A DNA stretch of 11,900 nt from Desulfobacterales bacterium (GCA_030145595.1 JAQYVG010000095.1:1-11900); one strand, 5' to 3'. Shown: positions 1 to 7,121, counted from the stretch's first letter. Notes: generated by a model from the letters alone, not told the origin. Program-made: numbers and translations.

Positions 1-662
1 GTAAAAAAGAGTTTGTCGATGCCGTTTTTGAGAAACGCGCTTCCAGCCAAACGACCGGGGATATTCACATGGGAGAATATTCCATCCGGGAGTTTGGCCG
101 CCTTAAAGCATTCTTCTAATTTGCGTCCCACCATTTGCGTTTCCGTCGCTACTTTCAGAACAACGGCATTGCCGGCCAGAAGTCCCATCACAACTTCTGA
201 AAAGGGGATGGCAAATGGATAATTCCAGGGGGATATAACGCCGATAACGCCGTAAGGCACCCGGATGATTTTGGAAATCTTGTTGGCTAACATGATATTG
301 CCCGGCACAACGTGCCGATCTTTGAGGAATTTTTGAGCACGCTTGGCATAATAGTCAACGCTCATGACTGCCGGCAAAACTTCCGTCGACAATGCATCCA
401 CACGGGTCTTGCCATTATCTTGGGCAATAACTTCCGCAATTTCCTCGGCATTTTGACTAATATAATCCCGCACCCGCAGCAAATGCTTTACCCGCTGTTT
501 AACCGGAAGATTTGACCATGATTTTTGGGCAATGCGGGCAGTAGCCATGATCTGTTCGAGCTCGGCAACAGGTGTCAGAGGTGAATGTCCCAGAATTTCT
601 CCGCTGGCAGGACTGCGGCAAACGGTTCGTTCGGACGATGGGGCTGTTTGATGAAGACTCAT
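1..662 (-). CDS. Aldehyde dehydrogenase, N-terminal part (cut by window edge)
   Basis: NAD(P)-dependent aldehyde dehydrogenase, oxidising an aldehyde to the acid; substrate unknown. Reading the complement from the ATG at 662 gives 220 codons, open to the window edge. Residues 145-150 read PWNYPF, the family signature that includes the oxyanion-hole Asn (Asn147). The nucleotide-binding lysine of the usual VLKP segment is present as Lys170, but in a VLKVATET context rather than VLKPSE. The catalytic Glu and Cys lie beyond the window. AGGAG (complement of 669-673) stands 6 nt before the ATG and supports this start. The gene is divergent from the sulfatase at 985 and is probably regulated separately. 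The family is clear; the substrate class (semialdehyde, aromatic or aliphatic) is not. Confidence 0.9.
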   Translation of the reverse strand, partial: MSLHQTAPSSERTVCRSPASGEILGHSPLTPVAELEQIMATARIAQKSWSNLPVKQRVKHLLRVRDYISQNAEEIAEVIAQDNGKTRVDALSTEVLPAVMSVDYYAKRAQKFLKDRHVVPGNIMLANKISKIIRVPYGVIGVISPWNYPFAIPFSEVVMGLLAGNAVVLKVATETQMVGRKLEECFKAAKLPDGIFSHVNIPGRLAGSAFLKNGIDKLFF

Positions 663-984
663 TAGATACTCCTGTCCATGATACTTCATAATGATAGAAT
701 TAAGTTAACAAATCATCAATAGTCTTTTTGTAAACCGTGGTCAAGGATTGAGGCCGGGCACCTTCCAAAAAACGAAGCCCAAAATATTTGCATAGATGAA
801 TTCCTTTACATTCCCTTGCTCATGTTTATACTTTAATTCATTAATGTCATAACAGACTGAAACTTATTAAAGTATATAAATACTTAAAAGTTTAATAGTA
901 GGAGAAATTTCATAAAATTAATCAATCTGTTATAAATCTTAATCTTCTGTTGACGTTCAAAACAGAAGAAAAAGGAGGTACAAA
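663..984. promoter_or_regulatory. AT-rich divergent intergenic region with nested inverted repeat
   Basis: This spacer of about 320 bp separates the divergent aldehyde dehydrogenase and sulfatase genes and has no convincing gene. It must hold both promoters, but I cannot assign -35/-10 boxes with confidence. The clearest structure is a nested inverted repeat at 860-893: AAACTT (860-865) pairs with AAGTTT (888-893), and AAGTAT (870-875) pairs with ATACTT (880-885) around the loop ATAA. This could be an operator or a cruciform-prone site. A strong ribosome site, AAAGGAGG at 971-978, precedes the sulfatase ATG by 6 nt. Confidence 0.45.
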
Positions 985-2721
985 ATGAGCAAACTAAGGT
1001 TTCTGTTTTCATTGACTGTAATTCCTGTCCTGGTGTTATCCCTTGCCGGGAATGCCCTGGCAAAAGGACCGGCGAAAATCATTCACGACGCCGAGTATTA
1101 CATCCTCGAGGCACAGAACGGCAAGAAGTGGGCCGCCGAGGACAAGGAACTCGACAAGAAACTGGCCAAGCTTAAAAAGAAATACGGGCAGCCGCCGAAC
1201 ATCGTCTACATCCTATGGGACGACACCGCGTTCGGTGCCGCCGGCTTTCCCGGCCTTCAGAAGAATTTTGGCTACGAGACGCCTAAAATGAACAAAATGG
1301 CGGCCGAGGGGATCAACTTCACCCGCATGTACACCGAGCCGTCCTGTACGCCTACTCGTGCCGCTTTCTTAACCGGTCGCCATCCGGTGAGGCACGGCAT
1401 GGGTGTGGTCGGCATGCCCCATGAGTTCTCGGGACTGCGCGCCGAAGAAGTGACCATCGCTGAAGTGCTCTCCAAGGCCGGTTATGCCACCGCCTTTTAC
1501 GGCAAGGGGCATCTCGGGGACATCGAGGAGAGCTATTTGCACAACCAGGGCTTCGATGAGGCGCTTTTCACGCCCATGAACCAGATCACGTCTCTCTACA
1601 GTCCCCAGGGCAATGCGGTCAACGCCGTTCTCGGCCTCCACCCGGAGATCTACCCGCCGGATCCGTATCGGCTCGACAACCCGGGCCTGGTGCCTGCGGG
1701 CTGGGTTCAGATCATCGAGGGCAAGAAAGGCGAGCAGGGCAAAGAGTGGTGCGGGACCTCGAACGAGTGCTACGAAAAGGTGGATCGCGAATCCGAAAAA
1801 CGCACCCTTGAGTTCATTCGCAAGAATGCCAAAGCGGGCAAGCCGTTTTTCGCAGCGTACTGGCCCAACTTCTTGAATTTCCTCAAACCGGATATGCCGA
1901 AGAAGACACATTCCGGTGGCAAGGTGGCCGAGGCTTTTGGCGCACTGGACGCCTTCGTAGGTCAGGTGATGGAGAAACTCAAGGAACTCGGCATTGCCGA
2001 GAACACCCTGTTTATCGCCATGGCTGACAACGGTCCCATGGTGCACAGTCCGCCGCCGGGATGGGGCATGCTTCCAATGATTTACCGAGGCGGTAAGGGC
2101 GATTTCACCGAAGGAGGTGTGCGGACACCGGCCTTTGCCTGGTGGCCGGGGGTCATCAAGGCGGGTCAGGTCGTCGGGGACATTATCCACGTGACCGACC
2201 TGTACACGACGTTCGCCCGACTGGGCGGCGCCACGAAATACATCCCCACCGACCGGGTCGTGGATGGCCTCGACCAGACGGCGTTGCTGCTTAAAGGCGA
2301 CGCTCACAGCCGGCGCGACTACGTTTTCATCTACGCGGGCCATGAAATCGGCGCGACGGTCAAGGGACGTTACAAGAGACACTGGATAGGAGCAGGTGAG
2401 GTAGCTGCATCCGGAATGCCGGAAGCCTATTTCGATCTCTACCAGGATCCCCGCGAGGAAAACCCTCAGCTCGTACCGCTGATCCACACTCAGGGCCAGT
2501 TCAATCGCATGCTGGCCCGGCACGAACTGTTCAAGAAGAAGTACCCGGATATGCCGAACGGCCATGGAATCCCCTATACCGGCCTGTCAAATGCTCGTCC
2601 TGAGACCAAAGCGATCGCAGAGCGGGTCAAGCGCACCATGGAGAGCATGCCTTTCGACGTCAAGGAGTATTTGGAGTTCGACGCCCCGGGCAGCGATTCC
2701 GTCGGGGACTGGGGTCACTAA
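985..2721 (+). CDS. Exported sulfatase (arylsulfatase family, Cys/formylglycine type)
   Basis: Probably hydrolyses a sulfate ester in the periplasm or outside the cell; substrate unknown. The 578 residues begin with a Sec signal peptide (hydrophobic 5-22, likely cut after ALA at 24-26). Core sulfatase features follow in order: metal ligands Asp79-Asp80, the signature CTPTR at 121-125 where Cys121 would become formylglycine, GKGHLG at 173-178 (the common form is GKWHLG), metal-site DN at 348-349, and GGKGDFTEGG at 369-378 with Lys371. All key residues are present. Cys121 needs a maturase, in an anaerobe expected to be the radical-SAM anSME; none is in the window. GC content is visibly higher than in the neighbours, with C/G-ending codons dominating, which suggests acquisition by transfer. 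The start is supported by AAAGGAGG 6 nt upstream. Phosphonate or phosphate monoester hydrolase activity cannot be excluded. Confidence 0.9.
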   Translation: MSKLRFLFSLTVIPVLVLSLAGNALAKGPAKIIHDAEYYILEAQNGKKWAAEDKELDKKLAKLKKKYGQPPNIVYILWDDTAFGAAGFPGLQKNFGYETPKMNKMAAEGINFTRMYTEPSCTPTRAAFLTGRHPVRHGMGVVGMPHEFSGLRAEEVTIAEVLSKAGYATAFYGKGHLGDIEESYLHNQGFDEALFTPMNQITSLYSPQGNAVNAVLGLHPEIYPPDPYRLDNPGLVPAGWVQIIEGKKGEQGKEWCGTSNECYEKVDRESEKRTLEFIRKNAKAGKPFFAAYWPNFLNFLKPDMPKKTHSGGKVAEAFGALDAFVGQVMEKLKELGIAENTLFIAMADNGPMVHSPPPGWGMLPMIYRGGKGDFTEGGVRTPAFAWWPGVIKAGQVVGDIIHVTDLYTTFARLGGATKYIPTDRVVDGLDQTALLLKGDAHSRRDYVFIYAGHEIGATVKGRYKRHWIGAGEVAASGMPEAYFDLYQDPREENPQLVPLIHTQGQFNRMLARHELFKKKYPDMPNGHGIPYTGLSNARPETKAIAERVKRTMESMPFDVKEYLEFDAPGSDSVGDWGH

Positions 2722-2733
2722 ACACCCACTGAC

Positions 2734-2765
2734 AAGCCCTCTCGCCATCAATGGCGGGAGGGTTT
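2734..2765 (+). terminator. Terminator-like hairpin after the sulfatase
   Basis: A near-perfect stem begins 12 bp after the sulfatase stop. Arms 2737-2748 and 2751-2762 (CCCTCTCGCCAT against ATGGCGGGAGGG) pair over 12 bp with one G-U, and flanking AAG/TTT extends the stem further. The U-tract is short (TTT, then ATAAA), so termination may be partial and some transcripts may run into the phosphatase gene at 2801. Confidence 0.7.
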
Positions 2766-2800
2766 ATAAACTGAAATTATAATTGTGAGGAGAGGTAAAA

Positions 2801-4522
2801 ATGGAGGAGCAACTCTATAGGCGGACTGCCGTGCGCCGTATCATTCAGATATTTGGGCAGATATTTACGGTGGCGCTTACTCTTTTAATTCTCAGCAATC
2901 TAACCGAGGCTAACGCGCAAACCAAACCGGAAGTCAGGCTCGTCTTACAGATCACCATTGATGGACTGCGTGCCGACCTGCTCAACCGTTATAAAAATGG
3001 TTTTGGCAAGGGTGGCTTCCGATTCCTGATGGAGAAGGGCACCTATTATACAAATGCGCATTACCAGCATGCCAATACCGAGACCATCGTCGGGCACACC
3101 ACGCTGGCCACGGGTACGTTTCCCTCGCAGCACGGCATGATCGGCAATGTCTGGTTTGACCGTGAGGCCGGTGAGCTTGCCTATAACATTGAAGATCCGG
3201 ACAGCCCGATCATTCCGACCCGGAAAAACGAATCAAAGGGTGAGCAGGTCGATCCGGCCCAGAAAAAATCACGCACCCAGGGCCGGTCACCTGCCGCGAT
3301 TCTTGCTCCGACTTTTGGCGACGGGCTTGCAGCTTATTATGGCGGGCGATCAAAGATATTCGGTGTATCCGGTAAAGACCGTGCCGCCGTCTCCATGGCC
3401 GGTCATGCGGGAAAGGCCTTCTGGTTTTCCACCAACACCGGGGATTTTGTCACCAGCACCTATTACTACGACACCTATCCGGACTGGGTCAGTCAATGGA
3501 ATGCCCAACGGAAGGCCGCAAGGTATTCCGGTAAGTCGTGGTCCTTGCTAAACGATGCCTCTGCCTATCTTCTGGCCGCGCAGGATGATCGTCCCTATGA
3601 AGTTGATCTGAAGGGATACGGGCGTGTCTTTCCTCATCCTTTCGGGAAGGCAGACGATAAACTGTTCTACACCCGCATTCTCGTCAGCCCGGTCGGTGAC
3701 CAGCTCACCCTCGATTTTTCCAAAACACTCATTAAACATGAACAGTTAGGCCAGGATGAGATCCCGGATTATCTGTCCATCAGCTTTTCCGGTGTGGATG
3801 CGGTCAACCATTTTTTCGGACCGTCCAGCCTGGAAAACGAAGATGTTGTCGTGCAGTTGGATCACAGCCTGGCGAATTTGTTCTCATTCATCGATAAAAC
3901 CGTCGGACTTAAACATACGCTGATTGTGCTGGCCGCAGACCACGGCATGGCAGATATGCCCGAGTATATGACCGCATTGGGTTTCAAGGCCGGCCGTCTT
4001 GATCCGGACAAAATCGTAGCAGCAGCCAATAAGGTCGGGCAGAAGTTCGGTGTCGATGAAATTGTCCGATTTTTTTATCGGCCTTACCTCTACCTCAATG
4101 ATGAAAAAATAGCAGATGCAAAACTCGATCGTACCAAGGTTGAGCATGCTATTGCCAACGCATTGACGGATGTCGATGGGATCGCGCTTGCGGTAGCGAG
4201 CAGCAGACTCTCAGCACAACAAACTAATCCATTGATAGAGCAGGTCCGGAACAATCACCACGTTTCCCGCTCCGGTGATATCTACATCATCCAGGAGCCC
4301 TACTGGTTTCTGTTTGACAAGGGACCTATCGCAGCCATGCACGGCTCACCGTGGCGCTATGACACCCATGTTCCGATTATCTTTGCCGGCCCGACCATAG
4401 ATGTGAAAAGAGTCCACCGCCGGGTGCATCCGGTGGATGTGGCGCCTACAATCGCCGCCTTTCTGGGTATGACTCCGCCTGGTTCCGCACAGGGTTCACC
4501 ATTGGAAGAAGTGCTAGAATAA
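2801..4522 (+). CDS. Exported PafA-like alkaline phosphatase
   Basis: Zinc-dependent phosphate monoesterase of the alkaline phosphatase superfamily (type I phosphodiesterase/nucleotide pyrophosphatase fold), predicted periplasmic. A signal peptide covers about residues 1-39 (basic RR, hydrophobic 19-32, cut near ANA-QT). The residues expected from PafA enzymes are visible: metal ligand Asp54, nucleophile Thr95 in TETIVGH, Asn116 exactly 21 residues later (as Thr79/Asn100 in PafA), the phosphate-contacting K-x-R pair Lys192/Arg194 in GKDR, Asp333 and His337 in GVDAVNH, Asp380-His381 in ADHG, and a C-terminal HGSPW with His514. The K-x-R pair favours monoesterase over diesterase activity. Length, 573 residues, is close to the family norm. 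GGAGAGG a few bases before the ATG supports the start. The gene lies 79 bp after the sulfatase on the same strand, so the two may form a sulfate/phosphate scavenging pair. Confidence 0.88.
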   Translation: MEEQLYRRTAVRRIIQIFGQIFTVALTLLILSNLTEANAQTKPEVRLVLQITIDGLRADLLNRYKNGFGKGGFRFLMEKGTYYTNAHYQHANTETIVGHTTLATGTFPSQHGMIGNVWFDREAGELAYNIEDPDSPIIPTRKNESKGEQVDPAQKKSRTQGRSPAAILAPTFGDGLAAYYGGRSKIFGVSGKDRAAVSMAGHAGKAFWFSTNTGDFVTSTYYYDTYPDWVSQWNAQRKAARYSGKSWSLLNDASAYLLAAQDDRPYEVDLKGYGRVFPHPFGKADDKLFYTRILVSPVGDQLTLDFSKTLIKHEQLGQDEIPDYLSISFSGVDAVNHFFGPSSLENEDVVVQLDHSLANLFSFIDKTVGLKHTLIVLAADHGMADMPEYMTALGFKAGRLDPDKIVAAANKVGQKFGVDEIVRFFYRPYLYLNDEKIADAKLDRTKVEHAIANALTDVDGIALAVASSRLSAQQTNPLIEQVRNNHHVSRSGDIYIIQEPYWFLFDKGPIAAMHGSPWRYDTHVPIIFAGPTIDVKRVHRRVHPVDVAPTIAAFLGMTPPGSAQGSPLEEVLE

Positions 4523-4610
4523 TATGTCCTGGCAATGGTTATACGGTGAAGTGATCGTAATTAGCCTTAGACTGATAAATTTCTAAAGTGTCTAAACCAT
4601 GCTGGAACGC

Positions 4611-4634
4611 TAACGCTTAAACAATAACGCTTAA
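4611..4634. repeat. Two direct copies of TAACGCTTAA upstream of the Spy-like gene
   Basis: Exact 10-bp direct repeats at 4611-4620 and 4625-4634, starts 14 bp apart, with a partial AACGC copy at 4606-4610. They lie 40-60 bp before the start of the Spy-like gene, a typical place for tandem regulator sites. The regulator is unknown. Confidence 0.5.
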
Positions 4635-4655
4635 TCGAGTTTTGACTCGATTAAG
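4630..4655 (+). promoter_or_regulatory. Perfect 11-bp hairpin in the leader of the Spy-like gene
   Basis: Arms 4630-4640 (CTTAATCGAGT) and 4645-4655 (ACTCGATTAAG) are perfectly complementary around the loop TTTG. The hairpin ends 5 bp before the GGGGGAG ribosome site (4661-4667) and has no T-run after it, so it is not an ordinary terminator. It could stabilise the mRNA, be a dyad operator, or tune translation. It overlaps the second TAACGCTTAA repeat. Confidence 0.5.
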
Positions 4656-4673
4656 ATAAAGGGGGAGAAAAAG

Positions 4674-5435
4674 ATGAAATCCAAACAAAAAATTCTAATC
4701 TCGGTCATAATAACAGTGATCTTTATTTTCGGCATTGCATCCGCTTCAGCGAGGGAAGCGAACCCGGTCTCCAGACTCAACCTTTCCAAGGATCAAATCA
4801 ATAAGCTTGCCACGGTAATTGAGGGATTCAGCGCCAAGGCGCTCGACATTGCATCCAAGATCGACAGTAAATTCCTGGAGCTTGAGCAGGAGTTGAATAA
4901 AAAAGACCGCTTCGATACCAAATCCAAAGCCAAAGCCGGTGCACGCAATGTCAACAAGCTGATAAAAAACATCAGCTCGCTTTACGGCGATTTACTGAAA
5001 CTGCGAGTGGAATATCTGCTAAAAGCCAAAGATGTTTTCACCGAAGAGCAGAAAACCATGCTGATGGCTGCATTGCTGGATTTTGAGATGGACACGCCTG
5101 AAAATTTTTCCTACCATCTGGAGAAGGATCTGACGTCGCTGGGGCTTGAACTTACTAATGACCAGACCAAAAAGCTTCTTAAATACCGGGCGGACATGGA
5201 AATCAGGGAGATCAAGTTGAACCTGAAAGGGGATTACAAGCTTCTGGACCTGGAGAATGAAATTCTGGCAACACCCTGGGATTCACATAAGATAAACAAG
5301 ATCATTATGGACATCGTCGACATCAGCACTAAGCTTCTCGACAACCAGGTGGCTCACATTCTCAAGGCTAAGGATGTACTCACTGTGGAGCAAAAAAAGG
5401 AATTGATGCACATGATGCTGGTGACGACAAATTAG
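4674..5435 (+). CDS. Periplasmic Spy/CpxP-like protein with duplicated LTxxQ unit
   Basis: Probable exported, all-helical protein related to the Spy/CpxP chaperone and metal-stress family. The signal peptide is residues 1-26 (hydrophobic 8-21, cut after ASASA). Four LTxxQ-type motifs are visible: LSKDQ 37-41, FTEEQ 122-126, LTNDQ 160-164 and LTVEQ 236-240. They fall into two units, each opening with one motif and closing with a related segment: LLKAKDVFTEEQKTML and ILKAKDVLTVEQKKELM. So the 253-residue protein, longer than classic Spy at about 160, is an internal duplication. GGGGGAG upstream and the leader hairpin support the start. It precedes an ECF sigma gene by 188 bp on the same strand, so a role in envelope or stress response is plausible. 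The function is inferred from motifs only. Confidence 0.72.
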   Translation: MKSKQKILISVIITVIFIFGIASASAREANPVSRLNLSKDQINKLATVIEGFSAKALDIASKIDSKFLELEQELNKKDRFDTKSKAKAGARNVNKLIKNISSLYGDLLKLRVEYLLKAKDVFTEEQKTMLMAALLDFEMDTPENFSYHLEKDLTSLGLELTNDQTKKLLKYRADMEIREIKLNLKGDYKLLDLENEILATPWDSHKINKIIMDIVDISTKLLDNQVAHILKAKDVLTVEQKKELMHMMLVTTN

Positions 5436-5623
5436 TAAGACCGGAGCTACCAATATAGGCTTGGTATAATGGCTACTATAACCTAAACTGAGCGTTTCAA
5501 ATTGCGCCAGATGAATATAAATTGCATAATTTTGAATCTTTACATTGCTTTAAGGCATTAAACCATATCGAGGCGGGAAAACGGTAACAATAACGAAAAA
5601 ATTCTTAATGTTAAGTCCTTAAG

Positions 5624-6217
5624 ATGAATCAAGAGAACTCCAGCACAGAAAACACAGCCCTTAATCCGGAAACATGGGTTGACCATTACGGGGATTATTT
5701 GTATTGCTTTGCCATATCCAGAGTTCGGGATCCTTCAGTCGCCGAGGACCTGGTCCAGGAAACCTTTTTAGCCGCACTTAATTCCATTAAAAGTTTTGCG
5801 AGTCGTTCCTCCCCAAAAACATGGCTTACGGGAATTCTCAAACACAAAATTGTAGATTATTTTCGCCGCAAGTCCAGGGAGCCCACCGGTGATGATGTTG
5901 AGACCGCTATGAAAGCCCTGGAGGCGCTTTTTGATGAAAAAGGTCGATGGAATATAAAGCCGGCGGAATGGACTGCCGATCCTGAGAAACTGTATGGACA
6001 AAAGGAATTTATGGATGTCTTAAACCGCTGTTTGTCGGAACTTTCTTCTCGGCTGGCCCATATTTTCATACTGCGTGAAATGGACGGATTAAAAACCGAT
6101 GAAATCTGTAAGGTATTGAGCATCACTGCGACTAACTGCTGGGTAATGCTCTATCGAGCCCGCATGTATTTGAGACAATGCCTTGAAAGCAACTGGTTTA
6201 AACCAGATAGTTCATGA
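5624..6217 (+). CDS. ECF-type RNA polymerase sigma factor
   Basis: Small sigma-70 family protein of 197 residues that would direct RNA polymerase to a stress regulon. Region 2 spans about residues 20-85, with the core-binding and promoter-melting signatures AEDLVQETFLAAL (40-52) and W67LTGILKHKIVDYFRR. Region 4 spans about 130-185 and ends in a helix-turn-helix (TDEICKVLSITATNCWVMLYRAR, starting at 158). A linker of about 45 residues joins them; there is no region 1.1 or 3. No good Shine-Dalgarno precedes the ATG, so translation may be weak. The HxxxCxxC protein encoded 130 bp downstream is its likely anti-sigma factor, and peroxide-defence genes follow it. A 14-bp palindrome (6193-6206) lies in the last codons. 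Confidence 0.92.
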   Translation: MNQENSSTENTALNPETWVDHYGDYLYCFAISRVRDPSVAEDLVQETFLAALNSIKSFASRSSPKTWLTGILKHKIVDYFRRKSREPTGDDVETAMKALEALFDEKGRWNIKPAEWTADPEKLYGQKEFMDVLNRCLSELSSRLAHIFILREMDGLKTDEICKVLSITATNCWVMLYRARMYLRQCLESNWFKPDSS

Positions 6218-6222
6218 AATAA

Positions 6223-6307
6223 GCGGCGCCGCCGCCCGCCCGCCTCGCAAGCCTGCCCGCTTGCCAAGAGTTCGCGAGGCAGACGGGCGATAGCGTTGCG
6301 GGCAGGC
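6223..6307. repeat. GC-rich palindromic repeat between sigma and anti-sigma genes
   Basis: An approximately 85-bp block far richer in GC than its surroundings. It begins with the self-complementary GCGGCGCCGC (6223-6232). Further arms are GCCTCGC (6242-6248) with GCGAGGC (6274-6280), CGCCC (6237-6241) with GGGCG (6285-6289), and GCCTGCCCGC (6251-6260) with GCGGGCAGGC (6298-6307). The arms interlock rather than nest, so alternative folds compete. It resembles REP-like dispersed elements and probably inserted between two genes that are normally adjacent. It could attenuate transcription into the downstream operon. Confidence 0.7.
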
Positions 6308-6347
6308 GTTTTATAAAATCATGACAAGATTTTATTGAGGAATCTTG

Positions 6348-6620
6348 ATGAACCATTGGATTTTTAATTGTAAAGCTGTGACCCGTATGGTATCCGAGTC
6401 AATGGATCGCAAACTGCCTTTTTATCAGAGGATGGGGATAAGGATGCACCTGTTGATGTGCAAATTATGTTCCCGATATCGAAGGCAATTATTGTTTTTG
6501 CGCGAAACAATCCGCCTGCAGGCGGCAAGCAGCGAAGATATAGAATCCGCTATTGTACTTCCGCCCGGGGCCCGCGAACGGATTAAACGTTCTATCCGAA
6601 ATGCCTTAAATCTTAAATGA
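6348..6620 (+). CDS. Small zinc-finger anti-sigma factor (HxxxCxxC)
   Basis: Likely cytoplasmic partner that holds the upstream ECF sigma factor inactive. The 90-residue product has Cys8 and the motif His34-LLM-Cys38-KL-Cys41, matching the ZAS/zf-HC2 domain (one upstream ligand, then HxxxCxxC). The rest is a basic helical tail with no membrane segment. The ATG at 6348 is preferred over the TTG at 6345 because GAGG (6337-6340) is 7 nt upstream. Zinc-thiolate anti-sigma proteins such as RsrA lose zinc and release sigma on oxidation; with OsmC, rubrerythrin and ferredoxin next in line, a redox-sensing role is a reasonable inference. It ends 21 bp before the OsmC gene, which suggests cotranscription. 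Confidence 0.8.
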   Translation: MNHWIFNCKAVTRMVSESMDRKLPFYQRMGIRMHLLMCKLCSRYRRQLLFLRETIRLQAASSEDIESAIVLPPGARERIKRSIRNALNLK

Positions 6621-6641
6621 GTGTACATAAAGGGGGTTGTC

Positions 6642-7121
6642 ATGGCAAACATCGTTCACAGATCAGAAATTATCATTACAAGGGAAAAGGGGCCCACCCG
6701 CAAAGCCGAAATTAAGGGCTTTGCCGAACCGGTCTTTTATGGTATCCATGGTGGAATCAAAGATTTTTATAAGATTGAGCCGGAAAAGGAGCATGCTGCC
6801 ACGTTAGACCATATTGTCGGCGCAATCGGAGGCTGAATGATGGGCACACTGGCCGCGGTGCTGGCCGGCAAAAAGATTAGAACCTTTCAAGACCTGTTTA
6901 AGGCAACGGTAACCGGTGATATTGAAGATGTCGACGGTGTTCTCAAAATCACGCGCATCAACGTACATTATGATCTTAAATTGCCGGCTGAAAAAAGAGA
7001 AGACGCCATCGAATCCTTGAATGCCTACCTAACGTTATGTCCGGGGGCCCAAAGTGTTATCGGTTGCATCGAAATCAACCATGACTGGTCATGCAAGACC
7101 TATAACCTAAATTTATATTGA
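6642..7121 (+). CDS. OsmC-family protein, probable selenoprotein (in-frame UGA read as Sec65)
   Basis: Probable thiol/selenol peroxidase of the OsmC/Ohr fold, reducing organic or hydrogen peroxides in the cytoplasm. The frame runs from ATG 6642 (ribosome site AGGGGG, 6631-6636) to TGA 7119-7121, interrupted once by TGA at 6834-6836. Both halves are OsmC-like and in the same frame: 64 residues ending DHIVGAIGG, then 94 residues starting MMGTLAAVLAG. In the family this junction, at the start of the central helix, carries the first redox Cys; here it is the UGA, giving Sec65. The resolving Cys is present as Cys133 in TLCPGAQSV. The total, 159 residues, is normal for the family. A SECIS-like hairpin follows at 6849-6868. 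Alternatives: a nonsense-mutated gene, or two coupled polypeptides, since GGAGG (6828-6832) precedes ATG 6837, although it also encodes the family's GG. The gene lies 21 bp after the anti-sigma gene and 13 bp before rubrerythrin. Confidence 0.85.
6849..6868 (+). promoter_or_regulatory. Candidate bacterial SECIS element downstream of UGA 6834-6836
   Basis: The hairpin stem CUGGCC (6849-6854) pairs with GGCCGG (6863-6868): 6 bp with one U-G. The intervening GCGGUGCU can add a 2-bp GC/GC stem, leaving the apical loop GGU (6857-6859) and a bulged U (6862). The apical G lies about 21 nt after the UGA, within the known range of about 16-37 nt. A G-U apical loop and a bulged U are features recognised by SelB, although in E. 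coli fdhF the bulge is on the 5' side. The element is inside the coding region, as in other bacterial selenoprotein genes. A weaker competing stem (GGCAC with GUGCU) is possible. Confidence 0.6.

Noticed and set aside
1369..2565. 398-codon open frame on the minus strand inside the sulfatase gene
   Set aside because: The opposite strand encodes a sulfatase with all catalytic motifs. The antisense frame is a by-product of GC-rich codons and shows no recognisable domain or ribosome site.
6193..6206. Perfect 14-bp palindrome CTGGTTTAAACCAG
   Set aside because: It lies inside the last codons of the sigma factor gene and has no loop or T-run. It may be an operator, but one short coding palindrome is not enough to call.
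6621..6641. GTG 6621 as start of the OsmC gene
   Set aside because: The AGGGGG ribosome site lies between it and ATG 6642, which has proper spacing and a normal OsmC N-terminus.
6837..7121. A separate 94-residue gene starting at ATG 6837 behind GGAGG (6828-6832)
   Set aside because: The piece is only the C-terminal half of an OsmC fold and lacks the first redox residue. GGAGG is also the codon pair for the Gly-Gly expected there. Read-through with Sec explains both halves; the alternative is kept as a refutation test.
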